Part shown: positions 47,170-57,248 of the stretch, piece by piece
Numbering within the stretch: the first letter of the stretch is position 1
Layout of the letters: each line of letters opens with the position of its first letter
DNA from: Treponema sp.
GTDB taxonomy: Bacteria; Spirochaetota; Spirochaetia; Treponematales; Treponemataceae
Assembly: GCA_017551545.1 (NCBI GenBank)
Contig: JAFZLJ010000049.1
Location: 1 to 57,549, forward strand
DNA length: 57,549 nt
Reading direction: 5' to 3'
The notes under the pieces: generated by a model
What the model saw: only the letters and a program-made list of their open reading frames with translations
The model's database searches: none
Told to the model about the DNA's origin: nothing
Position numbers and translations under genes: made by a program

Positions 47170-49008
47170 ATGATATATCTCCGTTTATTTTCACAGAATC
47201 CGGTCACAATTTTTATGGCGGCGCTGGTGCTGGTATTTGCGGTGGGGCTTTGTTTTATCCGAAAGACTCTTGGGAAAACGCGCCGTGGTAAAATTATCTG
47301 GTGTGCTCTTTGTTTTGTGCCTCTGGCAGCATGCGTAATTCATTTTGCCTGCTGCAGGTTTGTGGGAAGTGGCTGGTATACCCGACATACTTACGGGGCA
47401 TTTTATCTGGCGGCGCTTGTAACTGCATTTTTTCCGCTTTTTGATTTATGGAAAATCCCGGCAAAAGTTTTTTCAATCATTCTGCCGGTTGGCGCGGCTG
47501 CAGCTTTTCTTTATACAATTGTTTATCCAATGCCATTTGATTCCGGGCTCAGAAATTATACAAAGCAGTCGTATACTCAAGGGTTTGTGTCGCTCACAAA
47601 GGATCTGGAAAAGTATTATTCACTCAAGGACTGGAAAAAGACCGACATTCAGGCAATTGCAAAAAAGATTATGCCTGCGGTAGAAGAAGCAGAACGCAAA
47701 AATGACGCAGGACTTTTTTATGCTGCCATAACAGCCTTTGGTTATTATTTTTATGATGGACATGTTGGCACCTGGCCGGAAGGCGACAGGGATGCCTGGG
47801 AGCGTGGACTTATACTTCTTGCGGGAAACGACTACGGCTTTTCTATGTTACGTATTGATGACGGACGGGTAGTGGCAATTATTAGCGATAGTACTTTACC
47901 CGCGTACCAGGCAGGCATTCACAACGGAACTCAGATTATTGAATGGAACGGTAAACCGATTGAACAGGCGCTCGCAGAAACAGAATGCATTTACCAGGGA
48001 GATAAGTATCCCGTAAAAGAAAACGAGGATTTTTTCCGCCCGGTCTTTCTTGCAACCCGTGGGATGGGAGAAAGCACAGATATTGCACAATATCTTATAA
48101 GCCGTGCTGCCGCGGATGGTACATATGATCCGCCAAAAGCCAGAGTAACTTTTCTCACAGAAGAAGGCGAGCCGTGCACCATAGAGCTTGATTGCGTAGA
48201 AGACGGTATTTATGAATTAGAATATGTAATGCAATTTCTCATTTCCTTTGGCGTATATCCAAACCGCTACGGCGTAGATAAAAACTTTGATGCCAAAATG
48301 ATAAATGACGATACCGCCTACATGCTCCGCAATTCCGAAGAATATAATTATTGGGGAGATATATTTTCATATCTTACAGGAAAATACCCTTCATTCAAAA
48401 AACGCCTGCGCCGCCAGCTGCAGGATCTTAAATCTCAGGGAATGAAAAATCTGATTATTGATGCCCGTCATAATACGGGAGGTTATCCGGCTCTTGGCAG
48501 TGAAACCGCAAGTCTTTTTTCTGACCGCTCCTTTGCAACAGATTCAACCTATTCAGACATAAACGGTCGCCACAAGCTCATGTTGACCGATTACGTAAAG
48601 GCAGACGGCGAGTTTAAGGATATCAACGTGTTAGTTTTAACTAACTCTTATTGCGTAAGCGCCGGCGACTATTTTGTAAGAGTCATGGGTGAATGCCCGA
48701 ATGTAACGACTATGGGATTTACTTGCAGCAACTGTTCCTGCCAGCCCCAGGGAGGCCGCGTTATTCTAACAAACAGCATCTGCAATTTTGGCTACACTAT
48801 CAACTGGCTCTACGAACAGGACGGCAAAACCCGTTTTATAGACACAGATGAAACCCGCGCGTGCACCATTCCGCTTGATATAAAAGTTCCGCTTACTTAT
48901 GATATGGCAATCTCATTTAATTATGACATTGATCTTTCATGGGAAGAAAATCAGGATAATATAAGAGATTATGTCATGGAGTATGCACTGGAGTATTTGA
49001 AAAAATAA
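47170..49008 (+). CDS. Membrane-anchored S41 peptidase
   Basis: The 612-residue protein has four N-terminal transmembrane helices (about residues 10-30, 42-62, 75-93, 97-117). The extracytoplasmic part starts with a helical region, then a PDZ-like segment (SDSTLPAYQAGIHNGTQIIEWNGKP, seen as AGIHNGTQIIEWNG near 253), and a C-terminal-processing-protease-like catalytic domain: NLIIDARHNTGGYPALGS near 434, and NSYCVSAGDYFVRVMGE near 492 with the nucleophile Ser at about 497. The four-helix anchor plus S41 is unusual compared with the single-helix CtpA type. GGGAGG lies 11 bases before the ATG. It starts 19 bases after the ATPase gene and may be cotranscribed. The target protein is unknown. Confidence 0.83.
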   Translation: MIYLRLFSQNPVTIFMAALVLVFAVGLCFIRKTLGKTRRGKIIWCALCFVPLAACVIHFACCRFVGSGWYTRHTYGAFYLAALVTAFFPLFDLWKIPAKVFSIILPVGAAAAFLYTIVYPMPFDSGLRNYTKQSYTQGFVSLTKDLEKYYSLKDWKKTDIQAIAKKIMPAVEEAERKNDAGLFYAAITAFGYYFYDGHVGTWPEGDRDAWERGLILLAGNDYGFSMLRIDDGRVVAIISDSTLPAYQAGIHNGTQIIEWNGKPIEQALAETECIYQGDKYPVKENEDFFRPVFLATRGMGESTDIAQYLISRAAADGTYDPPKARVTFLTEEGEPCTIELDCVEDGIYELEYVMQFLISFGVYPNRYGVDKNFDAKMINDDTAYMLRNSEEYNYWGDIFSYLTGKYPSFKKRLRRQLQDLKSQGMKNLIIDARHNTGGYPALGSETASLFSDRSFATDSTYSDINGRHKLMLTDYVKADGEFKDINVLVLTNSYCVSAGDYFVRVMGECPNVTTMGFTCSNCSCQPQGGRVILTNSICNFGYTINWLYEQDGKTRFIDTDETRACTIPLDIKVPLTYDMAISFNYDIDLSWEENQDNIRDYVMEYALEYLKK

Positions 49009-49094
49009 TACAGCAAAAGACATTATCCTTCTGATACATTGCCCCCACCCCGAAAATATGATAATATCTTCTTATTATATTTTTAGGAGATGTT

Positions 49095-50813
49095 ATGAAA
49101 CAAACCGGCGCACAGATTATTGTTAAGTTGCTCGAGATGTACGGCATTGAGACTGTTGCAGGCATTCCTGGGGGAATGATTCTGCCTTTGTATGATGAAT
49201 TGAACAAGTCTAAGATCCGTCACGTCCTTGTGCGCCAGGAGCAGGCTGCGGGTTTTATTGCTCAGGGAATTGCTCGTTCTACCGGCAATGTTGCTGTTTG
49301 TATGGCTACAAGTGGACCTGGTGCAATGAACCTGCTTACAGCAATTGCAGATGCCCGAGCGGACTCAGTTCCTATTATTGCAATCACTGGTCAGGTAAAT
49401 ACAACTCAAATTGGTACAGACGCTTTCCAGGAAGCAGATACCTTTGGTCTTTCGTTCCCGATTACAAAGCATTCTATTCTTGTAAAATCGCCTGAAGAAC
49501 TGCTCGACGCAATTCCACGTGCTTTTGAAATTGCTTTGAACGGCCGCCCGGGTCCAGTCCTTATTGATGTTCCTCGTGATGTTCAGCTTAAGGAATGTGA
49601 GTTTAAAGAATGGCCTGATATTTCTAAAATCCGCGTTCATGATATTCGATTCCACACACCGATTGATGAATATGCAGAAAAGATGGGCGAAATTGCAGGC
49701 CTTCTTTCTAAGTCAAAAAAGCCTGTTCTTCTTTGCGGAGGCGGCTGTAATTCAAGCGCTGCTGCTACAGGAATCCAGGGCTTTATAAATAACTATCCGC
49801 TTCCTGTTGTAACAAGTCTTATGGGACTTGGCTGCATTCCAAACGATGCTCCTGAATTTATTGGCATGATTGGTATGCACGGTAGTTATGCTGCAAACGT
49901 TGCTGTTCACGATTCAGACCTGATTATTGCTGCAGGTATCCGTTTTGATGACCGCGCAACTGGTCTTGTAAAAAGCTTCTGTCCTGATGCAAAAATTGTT
50001 CACATAGATGTAGACGCTGCCGAAGTAGACAAGATTCTTTCTTCTACAGTTTCTGTGGTTGCAGATGTTGAGTCTGTATTCCCTGTGATAGCACAGCTTG
50101 TTGCAGAAAAGGCAATTAAATCAGATGCCGGCTGGCTCAAGAAAATCCAGAAGCTCAAGGAAGAAAACCTTTCTGTAGACTGTGGTCGTCCAAAAGGCGA
50201 AAAGCTTACAAACCCTCGTGAACTCATTTCTAAAATTCCGGAGTATGCCGCATATTCAGGCTTGAACTCTGATAACCTTATTATTACTACAGACGTAGGT
50301 CAGCATCAGATGTGGGCCGCACAGTATTATCCTGTTGAACGTCCACGCTCATTCTTAACTTCGGGCTCTCTTGGAACTATGGGCTTTGGTCTTCCTGCCG
50401 CAATTGGTGCAGCAATGGCAAATACAGATAAGCGCGTTGTTTGTATAAGCGGCGACGGTTCAATCCTCATGAACATTCAGGAGCTTGCTACTCTTGCAGA
50501 ATTAAACCTGCCTGTTACAGTTATTGTTTTTGTAAACGGAACTCTTGGTATGGTTTACCAGCAGCAGAAATATCTGTTCGAAAAAAATTACAGCGCTTCT
50601 GTTTTTGAAAGCAAACCGGACTTTGTAACAATTGCACGTGGTTTTGGAATAGAAGCTGTTGATGCCGACACAGACTCTGAATGGTACAAAAAAGCGTTTG
50701 ATTCAAACCGCAGTAACAAGCCTTGTCTTGTAAAGGTTAGCGTAGATTCAGAAGAAAACGTATTGCCGTTTGTTCCAGGCGGACGAGCAAATATAGACGC
50801 TATTCGGAATTAG
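49095..50813 (+). CDS. ilvB: Acetolactate synthase, large subunit
   Basis: IlvB condenses two pyruvates, or pyruvate with 2-oxobutyrate, using ThDP, FAD and Mg2+, in branched-chain amino-acid synthesis. The 572-residue protein has the catalytic Glu49 in VRQEQAAGF, SGPGAMNLLTAIADA near 74, the anabolic-type GTDAFQEADTFGLSFPITKH, seen as FQEADTFGLSFPITKH near 118, and the ThDP-Mg motif GDGSILMNIQEL near 453 followed by VNGTLGMVYQQQKY. No ilvN regulatory subunit gene adjoins it. AGGAG lies 6 bases before the ATG. Its 3' end overlaps the convergent rarA by 14 bases, where a repeat extended the rarA frame. Confidence 0.95.
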   Translation: MKQTGAQIIVKLLEMYGIETVAGIPGGMILPLYDELNKSKIRHVLVRQEQAAGFIAQGIARSTGNVAVCMATSGPGAMNLLTAIADARADSVPIIAITGQVNTTQIGTDAFQEADTFGLSFPITKHSILVKSPEELLDAIPRAFEIALNGRPGPVLIDVPRDVQLKECEFKEWPDISKIRVHDIRFHTPIDEYAEKMGEIAGLLSKSKKPVLLCGGGCNSSAAATGIQGFINNYPLPVVTSLMGLGCIPNDAPEFIGMIGMHGSYAANVAVHDSDLIIAAGIRFDDRATGLVKSFCPDAKIVHIDVDAAEVDKILSSTVSVVADVESVFPVIAQLVAEKAIKSDAGWLKKIQKLKEENLSVDCGRPKGEKLTNPRELISKIPEYAAYSGLNSDNLIITTDVGQHQMWAAQYYPVERPRSFLTSGSLGTMGFGLPAAIGAAMANTDKRVVCISGDGSILMNIQELATLAELNLPVTVIVFVNGTLGMVYQQQKYLFEKNYSASVFESKPDFVTIARGFGIEAVDADTDSEWYKKAFDSNRSNKPCLVKVSVDSEENVLPFVPGGRANIDAIRN

Positions 50814-53424
50814 GGGTCCCTGAGCCAGTCGAAGGGGTCGAAGGGCTTTCCACAATAAAGAAACTTATCTCACTCTTCCAGTCAAAGGTTGTTTTGTCGC
50901 AGGCAGCAATTAAAAGATTTACTATTTTCTGTAAGTCTGCATTTCCAACAGCGGCACTCATTTTTGCACCATAAGCCGATGAATCTGTTGTAAACCATTT
51001 TTCAATTTCGGCAGGAGTAACGCGTCGTTTTTCTGTAAGCTCCTGTGTTGCAACCTTTACTGTAAAGCCGTTTTTGCGGAAGGTGTTTGCAATAAAAAGT
51101 CCGTCCCAAGAAAAAAGCGGATTATCTCTGTCGCCAAAGAATTCCTGTTCTGCTTCTTCCATTCTGTTCAAAATTGCTGCAAAAGGTTCAAGGCTTTCCG
51201 GAGTCAAAATCTGCTTGCGTACAATTTCGCTTATGTGCTGGCCGCGGCAAGGAATCTTTTGCGAAATAACAATCTTAAAGCCAGGTGCAAGCGGAGATTC
51301 ATAAGGAAAATCTTCATCCTGCTTGTGATCTGCTGTTGTGCTTTCTGTAATATCTGGAGTTCCAGGTTCGGCTTCATTGTCTTCATATTTTTGCGGAGTT
51401 AAAACTGCTTTAAGCGATTCTGCCAGAGCAATAATAGAAGGTTCACTTGCAAAAGGATCTGTAAAGAAAACACGGTCAAAAATTGCGCCCTTATACTGAA
51501 AGTTTACAAGAACATTGTAAAAATCTTTTTGAGTCAAAAAGTCTGTGCTGAATGAGTCTCCGCGTGTCTGTAAAATTGGTCTGTCCAGATCTCCAAGAGT
51601 TCTTCCGTACTGCTCAAGAATCTGTTTTCCTTTTTCTGTTTTACATACACCGCAGGTTACGCCTTCTGGAGTTTTGCGTGCAATATCCCAAAGTAAAAGG
51701 CCACTGTCTGCATTCCATACAAGGCTTCGGTGGTGGCGCATAAGCTGTGCCATAGAAATCATTGTGTCGCGGATTCCTAAAAGAATTTCTGCACGGTTAG
51801 AATCAAGTCTCTGGCGCCAGAAACGTTCTGCTCTGTCAAATACAAGCTCTTTGGCAGCATTGCGAGGACTAAAGGTAAGGTTTTCTTCCTGCTTCTTTTC
51901 GCCGCTCTTAAAATGCTCGTTTACCCACCATTCGCTTATTGGATTAGTTCCAAATTCAGAAGGGGCCGGCTCTTTGCTGCCTTCAGGCTTTTTGTAAATA
52001 TTTATAGAACCGGTTATTTCCGGTGAAGTTGCAAGTTCATCACTTGTATATTCTTCTGAACTCTGCTGCTTTTCAAGAATCTGTGCAATTTGAATTTCAC
52101 GGCGTGAAAGTACACCTTCGCGGATTGTTGCTTCGTAGCCCTGAGTACTTGGTGTATAAAAAACGCGTCCCATAAGGGAATCTGGCAGATACTGCTGTGC
52201 AACCCAGTGGTCGCGGTAGGCATGCGGGTACAAATATCCTGCTCCATGTCCAAAGCCTTCTGCATCGCGGTTATTATCCTTAAGATGATTCGGCACTTCG
52301 GCGTCTTCTTTTTCAACAGAAGCAAGGGCGTCAAAAAATGCCATAGAGCTGTTAGATTTAGGCGCTGTAGAAAGATAAAGTGCTGCATGTGCTAAAAAGT
52401 AGCGTCCTTCGGGCATACCAACGCGGTCAAATGCCTGAGCGCAGCTTTCTACAACTGTAATTGCATTAGGGTCTGCAAGTCCTGTATCTTCGCAGGCAGA
52501 AATAAGCATTCTGCGGAAAATAAAATGAGGATCTTCACCGGCAGCAACCATTCTGGCAAGCCAGTAACAGGCAGCATCAGGGTCACGTCCACGCAAGCTT
52601 TTTATAAACGCACTGATAATATCATAGTGGTAGTCGCCGTCTCGGTCGTAAAGTACAACCTTTTTCTGAATAGACTCTTCTGCAGCTTCCTTGCTTATAT
52701 AAATGCGTGAACCGTAAGCTGGAATTGGCGGCTGATCATGAGGCTTCCATTGTTCAGGAGTAGTTTCAACTGCAAGCTCAAGCGCATTCAAAAGTGAACG
52801 GGCATCGCCGTTTGCTGTATCAATCAAATGTTCAAGTGCGCCTTCTTCAAATTCAACATTCCAGTGGCCGTAACCGCGTTCAACATCTGTAAGCGCCATT
52901 GTTGCAGCTTTAAGCAAATCATCATAAGTAAGCGGCTTAAGCTGGAATACACGCGAACGAGAAACAAGTGCTTTATTTACTTCAAAAAAAGGATTCTCTG
53001 TTGTAGCACCAATCAGAATAACTGTACCGTTTTCTACCCAAGGCAAAAGTGCATCCTGCTGGCTTTTATTCCATCTGTGAACTTCATCAACAAAAAGAAT
53101 TGTGCGCTTTCCGTAAAGCTTATAAAAATCTTCGGCATCGCTGATTGCTTTTCGGATATCTGCAACACCGGTAAGAACAGCATTAAGTGTAAGAAAATTA
53201 GATTTTGTATGATTTGCAATTACGCGGGCGAGTGTAGTTTTGCCGGAACCCGGAGGCCCGTAAAAAATAACAGAGGTAAGCTGATCTGCAGCAATGGCAC
53301 GGCGTAACAGGCGTCCCTTACCGATAATATGATCCTGACCAATATATTCATCAAGATTGCGGGGCCTCATTCTGGCGGCAAGAGGTTCAGTCTCGTTTTT
53401 TACCTGTTCAAATAAGCTTTCCAA
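50800..53424 (-). CDS. rarA: RarA/MgsA recombination-factor ATPase fused to a large extra C-terminal domain
   Basis: The N-terminal 420 residues are RarA (MgsA/WRNIP1 family), an AAA+ clamp-loader-like ATPase acting at stalled replication forks. They carry [20 protein letters not shown], Walker A GPPGSGKT (56-63), Walker [21 protein letters not shown], sensor [11 protein letters not shown], and the tetramerisation region ending [21 protein letters not shown] further 450 residues of unassigned, partly methyltransferase-like sequence follow (for example [16 protein letters not shown]), as in RarA fusion proteins known from some other phyla. The start is TTG at 53424, overlapping the stop of the upstream gene. 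An ATG at 53571 would add 49 residues unlike the family, out of frame over that gene. The C terminus [12 protein letters not shown] is repeat-encoded. Confidence 0.87.
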   Translation of the reverse strand: MESLFEQVKNETEPLAARMRPRNLDEYIGQDHIIGKGRLLRRAIAADQLTSVIFYGPPGSGKTTLARVIANHTKSNFLTLNAVLTGVADIRKAISDAEDFYKLYGKRTILFVDEVHRWNKSQQDALLPWVENGTVILIGATTENPFFEVNKALVSRSRVFQLKPLTYDDLLKAATMALTDVERGYGHWNVEFEEGALEHLIDTANGDARSLLNALELAVETTPEQWKPHDQPPIPAYGSRIYISKEAAEESIQKKVVLYDRDGDYHYDIISAFIKSLRGRDPDAACYWLARMVAAGEDPHFIFRRMLISACEDTGLADPNAITVVESCAQAFDRVGMPEGRYFLAHAALYLSTAPKSNSSMAFFDALASVEKEDAEVPNHLKDNNRDAEGFGHGAGYLYPHAYRDHWVAQQYLPDSLMGRVFYTPSTQGYEATIREGVLSRREIQIAQILEKQQSSEEYTSDELATSPEITGSINIYKKPEGSKEPAPSEFGTNPISEWWVNEHFKSGEKKQEENLTFSPRNAAKELVFDRAERFWRQRLDSNRAEILLGIRDTMISMAQLMRHHRSLVWNADSGLLLWDIARKTPEGVTCGVCKTEKGKQILEQYGRTLGDLDRPILQTRGDSFSTDFLTQKDFYNVLVNFQYKGAIFDRVFFTDPFASEPSIIALAESLKAVLTPQKYEDNEAEPGTPDITESTTADHKQDEDFPYESPLAPGFKIVISQKIPCRGQHISEIVRKQILTPESLEPFAAILNRMEEAEQEFFGDRDNPLFSWDGLFIANTFRKNGFTVKVATQELTEKRRVTPAEIEKWFTTDSSAYGAKMSAAVGNADLQKIVNLLIAACDKTTFDWKSEISFFIVESPSTPSTGSGTPNSE
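50813..50846. repeat. CTTCGACA-type REP half at the 3' end of rarA
   Basis: GGGGTCCCTGAGCCAGTCGA followed by AGGGGTCGAAGGG lies between the ilvB stop and the rarA core. It carries the rarA frame to a stop inside ilvB. Confidence 0.8.
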
Positions 53425-53425
53425 A

Positions 53426-54682
53426 TTATTCCCGGTTCCAGTTTCCTCTTGCAGGATAGTATGACCACAATCCAATATCATTAAATGTAGCCGAGGTTGA
53501 TCCGCTTGAGCCTCTGTAAGTGATTGTTGCATAAATAGAGGCCTGTGCTTCATCTTTTGATGGATCTGCACAAAGCAAAGTCATAAGGATATATGAAGAA
53601 GTAAACTGATAAGGTGCATTATTTGTAAAGGAAGCAGTTGATGATTGTGGAAATCCGTTGCTGTCAAGAAGGATTCTTGAAATTCCGCCGTTTGATGTAT
53701 AAGAAGAAGTATAGCTTCCTTTTCCTACAAGAAGAGAATCGTTTGTAAACGCAAGTGATGCAACAGGTGAACCAATGCTTATAAAGCTTGTAGGGTTTGC
53801 AGAAGCATCAGTAAGTTTATAAAGAACATCAGAAGAAGCAAGAACGGCAACATCTGCAGAATCGTCCTTTGTTTCATTTGTTGCAACTACATAAGAATCA
53901 GAAAAATATTCATTACCCCCAAAGAAGAATACAGAATGAATTTCGCTTGCATCATTATTAGTCAGTTTTTTCTTGTTATCATCAATTGCAAAAGGTGTTG
54001 TTAGTTCAGTTTGACCGTTTAATAAATAATAATCAATACTTCCCGATTTTCTTATAGCAAGATATGCAGTTCTGTGATTCTTTTGTGGTGCATTTGAAGA
54101 AAACAGATAAAAATTCATTACAAACTGAGTAGTTGAATTATCATAACTTGTTGGAAGCAATGGGGTTCCAGATTTATTTGTTGTAATTGTTTCCCATTTA
54201 CTAGAATCACCCGAAAGTACATCAGAAAGAGCACATGCCCACAAGAAAACAGTGTCTGGAACACCAATACCGTATTCATCATTCTGAGTATAATTTGCAG
54301 TAAGCAAATAAAGGTTGTTTGCATCCGAAAGAACATAAAGAATCTGCTGACCCTGGTGACCTTCGCCTTCGGAAGCAGTAGCATTAAAGTTATAATGATG
54401 TGGAGCAAAAGGAAGAGCAATGCCGCTGTTTGTCCATGCTCCGTGATGATTAGCATCTATAGATTTATAAAGTAAAGATCCGCCGTTTGAAACAAAAAGA
54501 TATTCATCGCTGCCAACTGCACATCTTGCAATAGAATTAATGTTTCCTGTAACAGTTGCTGCTTCCGGAAGAACATCATGCATAATTCCGTAAAAAACAG
54601 GTTCATAACCACAAGAAGTAAAATGAGCAGCTGCAAATGTAAGGAGAAGTCCTGCTGTAAGAATTTTTAATTTATTTTTCAT
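53426..54682 (-). CDS. Lipoprotein of unknown function, probable beta-propeller
   Basis: The 418-residue lipoprotein has signal MKNKLKILTAGLLLTFAAAH ending in lipobox FTSC. The mature part has repeated four-strand-like blocks, for example EYLFVSNGGSLLYKSIDANH, then GQQILYVLSDANNLYLLTAN, then SDVLYKLTDASANPTSFISI, followed by SVASLAFTNDSLLVGKGSYT-like VASLAFTNDSLLVGKGSY. The blocks suggest a beta-propeller on the cell surface or in the periplasm, but no family motif is certain. It lies 21 bases downstream of a small barrel gene and its stop overlaps the TTG start of rarA. The order barrel-lipoprotein-rarA therefore forms one operon of mixed function. Confidence 0.75.
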   Translation of the reverse strand: MKNKLKILTAGLLLTFAAAHFTSCGYEPVFYGIMHDVLPEAATVTGNINSIARCAVGSDEYLFVSNGGSLLYKSIDANHHGAWTNSGIALPFAPHHYNFNATASEGEGHQGQQILYVLSDANNLYLLTANYTQNDEYGIGVPDTVFLWACALSDVLSGDSSKWETITTNKSGTPLLPTSYDNSTTQFVMNFYLFSSNAPQKNHRTAYLAIRKSGSIDYYLLNGQTELTTPFAIDDNKKKLTNNDASEIHSVFFFGGNEYFSDSYVVATNETKDDSADVAVLASSDVLYKLTDASANPTSFISIGSPVASLAFTNDSLLVGKGSYTSSYTSNGGISRILLDSNGFPQSSTASFTNNAPYQFTSSYILMTLLCADPSKDEAQASIYATITYRGSSGSTSATFNDIGLWSYYPARGNWNRE

Positions 54683-54703
54683 ATCTGATTTCTCCGTTTT
54701 ATC

Positions 54704-55285
54704 CTAAAAATGATACCTTAGACCAATTTCTGCAGTCTGGAAAAGTCCGTTAAAGTTCTTTGAAGAATCTTTAAACCATTGTGGAATCCAGTAAAAGTCT
54801 GTTGAAAGACCAAAAGAAATAGAATCGGTAATTCTGTAGTAAGCTCCTGCCGAAAGCTTTGTAACTAAGGTAGGGAAAATTTCAATATTCTGCCAGGTCT
54901 GATTTCCAATACCAATTTCGGCATAAATAGGGAATTCAAACTTGCCTATATACGGCTGATACATAGCACCAAAGGTAATTGGAATCATTACCAGAACCTT
55001 TTCGCCGATTGAAATGTTATATGTTGCACCAAGTTCGCCACCAACGGCAATGTATTCAGAAAGGAATTTAAAATAACCAATAGAGGCCATTCCGCCTGTT
55101 TTAAGCTGACCTTTAAAGTTAAGCGGGAAAATTGCTCCAAGTTTTATTTTAAGAAACTGATCTCCGGCGCCGTTTGTTGAATAAACGTAAACATCATCCT
55201 CATCAAAACCATCATCTTCTTCCTGTGCAAAAAGAAAGGTCGAAAGTGTAAGGAAAATCAATAATAAAGAAAAAAAGCGTTTCAT
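54704..55285 (-). CDS. Predicted outer-membrane beta-barrel protein
   Basis: The ATG at 55285 follows GGAG at 5 bases; an in-frame codon at 55339 would extend it into sequence without signal character. The 193-residue protein has a signal peptide (MKRFFSLLLIFLTLSTFLFA, cut before QEEDD), a short acidic N terminus (EEDDGFDEDDVYVYS), and then about eight amphipathic strands such as FLKIKLGAIFPLNFKGQLKT, then YIAVGGELGATYNISIG and YYRITDSISFGLSTDFYWIP. The chain ends AEIGLRYHF with the terminal Phe typical of BAM-dependent barrels. It begins the operon that continues with the lipoprotein and rarA. The role is unknown. Confidence 0.75.
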   Translation of the reverse strand: MKRFFSLLLIFLTLSTFLFAQEEDDGFDEDDVYVYSTNGAGDQFLKIKLGAIFPLNFKGQLKTGGMASIGYFKFLSEYIAVGGELGATYNISIGEKVLVMIPITFGAMYQPYIGKFEFPIYAEIGIGNQTWQNIEIFPTLVTKLSAGAYYRITDSISFGLSTDFYWIPQWFKDSSKNFNGLFQTAEIGLRYHF

Positions 55286-55350
55286 ATTGCTCCAACTGTG
55301 TTTTTTTAATATTCTATGTAAAAACGAAGTAAATAACAAGAGGTTACAAA

Positions 55351-56223
55351 ATGAGTGCTGTTATAATTGACGGAAAGCAGATTGCCGCAGATGTTCGCGC
55401 CGATGTTGCAAAAAAAGTTAGTGAATTAAAGGAAAAAGGCGTTGTTCCTTGTCTTGCAGTAATTTTAGTTGGTGAAAATCCGGCAAGTGTTTCGTATGTT
55501 ACAGGAAAACGCAAGGCTTTAGCAGAAGTTGGCATGAATGACCGTTCAATTTTACTGCCTGAAACAACAAGCGAAGAAGAATTGCTCAAATTAATTGCAG
55601 AACTCAATGCAGACTCCACAGTTCACGGTATTCTTGTTCAGCTTCCTCTTCCAAAGCATATAAATGAAGATAAAGTTATAATGGCAATTGACCCTTCAAA
55701 AGACGTAGACGGTTTTCATCCGGTAAGCGTAGGCAATATGATGATTGGCCGCCCTGGATTTTTGCCATGTACCCCACACGGAATCATAGTTTTACTCAAA
55801 AAAATGGGAATTCAGACAGCCGGAAAGCACGCAGTTGTAATCGGGCGCTCTAATATAGTAGGAAAACCTGTTAGCATTCTTCTTGCCCGCAAAGATGTAA
55901 ACTGTACAGTAACAATGTGCCACACAGGTACAGTAAATATGGCAGAAATCACCCGCCAGGCTGATATTCTTGTAGTTGCTTCGGGCCATCCACATACACT
56001 TACAGGCGATATGGTAAAAGACGGCGCTGTAATTATTGATGTTGGAGTAAACCGTATCCCTGATGACACTAAAAAATCGGGCTTCCGCTTAATAGGTGAC
56101 TGTGATTTTGATGATTTAGTAGAAAAAGCTTCATATATCACACCGGTTCCGGGTGGAGTAGGGCCAATGACTATTGCAATGCTCATGCAGAACACACTTC
56201 AGAGTGCAATGGAAGCAAACTAA
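55351..56223 (+). CDS. folD: Methylenetetrahydrofolate dehydrogenase / cyclohydrolase
   Basis: FolD interconverts 5,10-methylene-THF, 5,10-methenyl-THF and 10-formyl-THF with NADP(H). The 290-residue protein has the catalytic SYVTGKRKA (Tyr49, Lys53), [13 protein letters not shown] near residue 91, [12 protein letters not shown] near 116, [13 protein letters not shown] near 133 (folate site), and the Rossmann [19 protein letters not shown] near 157, ending with [10 protein letters not shown] and [15 protein letters not shown] near 264. AGAGG lies 8 bases before the ATG. It is divergent from the barrel gene with 65 bases between. It supplies one-carbon units for purines and formyl-Met. Confidence 0.97.
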   Translation: MSAVIIDGKQIAADVRADVAKKVSELKEKGVVPCLAVILVGENPASVSYVTGKRKALAEVGMNDRSILLPETTSEEELLKLIAELNADSTVHGILVQLPLPKHINEDKVIMAIDPSKDVDGFHPVSVGNMMIGRPGFLPCTPHGIIVLLKKMGIQTAGKHAVVIGRSNIVGKPVSILLARKDVNCTVTMCHTGTVNMAEITRQADILVVASGHPHTLTGDMVKDGAVIIDVGVNRIPDDTKKSGFRLIGDCDFDDLVEKASYITPVPGGVGPMTIAMLMQNTLQSAMEAN

Positions 56224-56246
56224 GGGCATAAAGGGGAGTCTGGGGT

Positions 56247-57188
56247 TTGGCAAAGAAAGGTTTTTACGCAGTATTTGTTGTAATATTCGCTTTAGCAATC
56301 ATTTCTCTTGTTTCTTGTGCTTCAACAGACTTTCCTGAGTCTCCAATCAAAAAAGGAAAACGCGAATATACCCTTTCTGACCATTATGTTTTTGATGAAG
56401 AAGGCCGCGAACTTTCTTTTGAAGGCTATGAAAAGCTTGGAGACTATGACGTGCCTAATTTATGGAATGAAGAAGTGCATCAGGCTGATTATGATGAAAA
56501 CGGCCGTTTAATCCGCGTTTTTATAGACGGCGACAGGACTTATCCCGAAGAAAGGTTTTATTCCTATGACGAAGAAGGAAACCTTATTCCTGATGAAGAT
56601 ATGGATTATATGCGTCTGCTCCTCGAAGGCATAGAAAAATCAGACATGCCGGTTTTTGAAGCAACAGTTCCCGACGGCACCTGGAATACAAACAACCGCG
56701 CCTATAATAACGACCCTATTATAAAAAACTATGATTCCGAAGGACGCCTTATTTACGAAAAGGATTTTTATGGCAATGAAACCTGGTATGATACCCTGGG
56801 CAGAATCACCCGGAAAGATTATCATTATATAGAATATGATGATCAGGACCGCATAATATATGAAAAGTATGATGAAAACACTGTAGCTCAAATCTGGCGT
56901 GGTTTTGATGAAGCAGGGCGACAGAACTGGTTTAAAGAGCTCGAAACAAATGAATTAAGCCCTGATTGGGATGAGTTACGCGAAATTGAAGTTACTTATG
57001 ACAAAGAAGGCTTCCCGACATACATAATAGAAAAAATATATAAGCATCTTAATTCCGAAGAAATGGAATATATATGTACAGAGCGCTTTTATATAAATAA
57101 ATATTCCTATTACGAAAACGGCCAGATGAACGAATGCCGTCAGTACCGCTACATGAACCGAACAGACGAATGGATTCCGAATAATTAG
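56247..57188 (+). CDS. Lipoprotein with YD-type (RHS-like) repeats
   Basis: The 313-residue protein starts at TTG 56247, with purine-rich AAAGGGG upstream, and has a lipoprotein signal (MAKKGFYAVFVVIFALAIIS ending LVSC). The mature part carries degenerate YD-type repeats: DYDENGRLIRVFIDG near residue 81, SYDEEGNLIP near 107, NYDSEGRLIYEKDFYG near 162, EYDDQDRIIYEKYDENT near 197, FDEAGRQNWFKEL near 225, and TYDKEGFPTYIIEKI. YD repeats wrap into long beta-sheet spirals in RHS/teneurin proteins; here six short units would make a small surface domain. No toxin domain follows. It is 23 bases after folD and may be cotranscribed. Confidence 0.75.
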   Translation: MAKKGFYAVFVVIFALAIISLVSCASTDFPESPIKKGKREYTLSDHYVFDEEGRELSFEGYEKLGDYDVPNLWNEEVHQADYDENGRLIRVFIDGDRTYPEERFYSYDEEGNLIPDEDMDYMRLLLEGIEKSDMPVFEATVPDGTWNTNNRAYNNDPIIKNYDSEGRLIYEKDFYGNETWYDTLGRITRKDYHYIEYDDQDRIIYEKYDENTVAQIWRGFDEAGRQNWFKELETNELSPDWDELREIEVTYDKEGFPTYIIEKIYKHLNSEEMEYICTERFYINKYSYYENGQMNECRQYRYMNRTDEWIPNN

Positions 57189-57248
57189 TCCTATATACTT
57201 TTAAAAAAAAATACATTATAATAGAAAGGCTATTTAATATTAAAAATC

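Noticed and set aside
53425..53571. N-terminal extension of rarA to an ATG at 53571
   Set aside because: The added 49 residues are the out-of-frame shadow of the upstream lipoprotein gene; the family sequence starts at the TTG at 53424.
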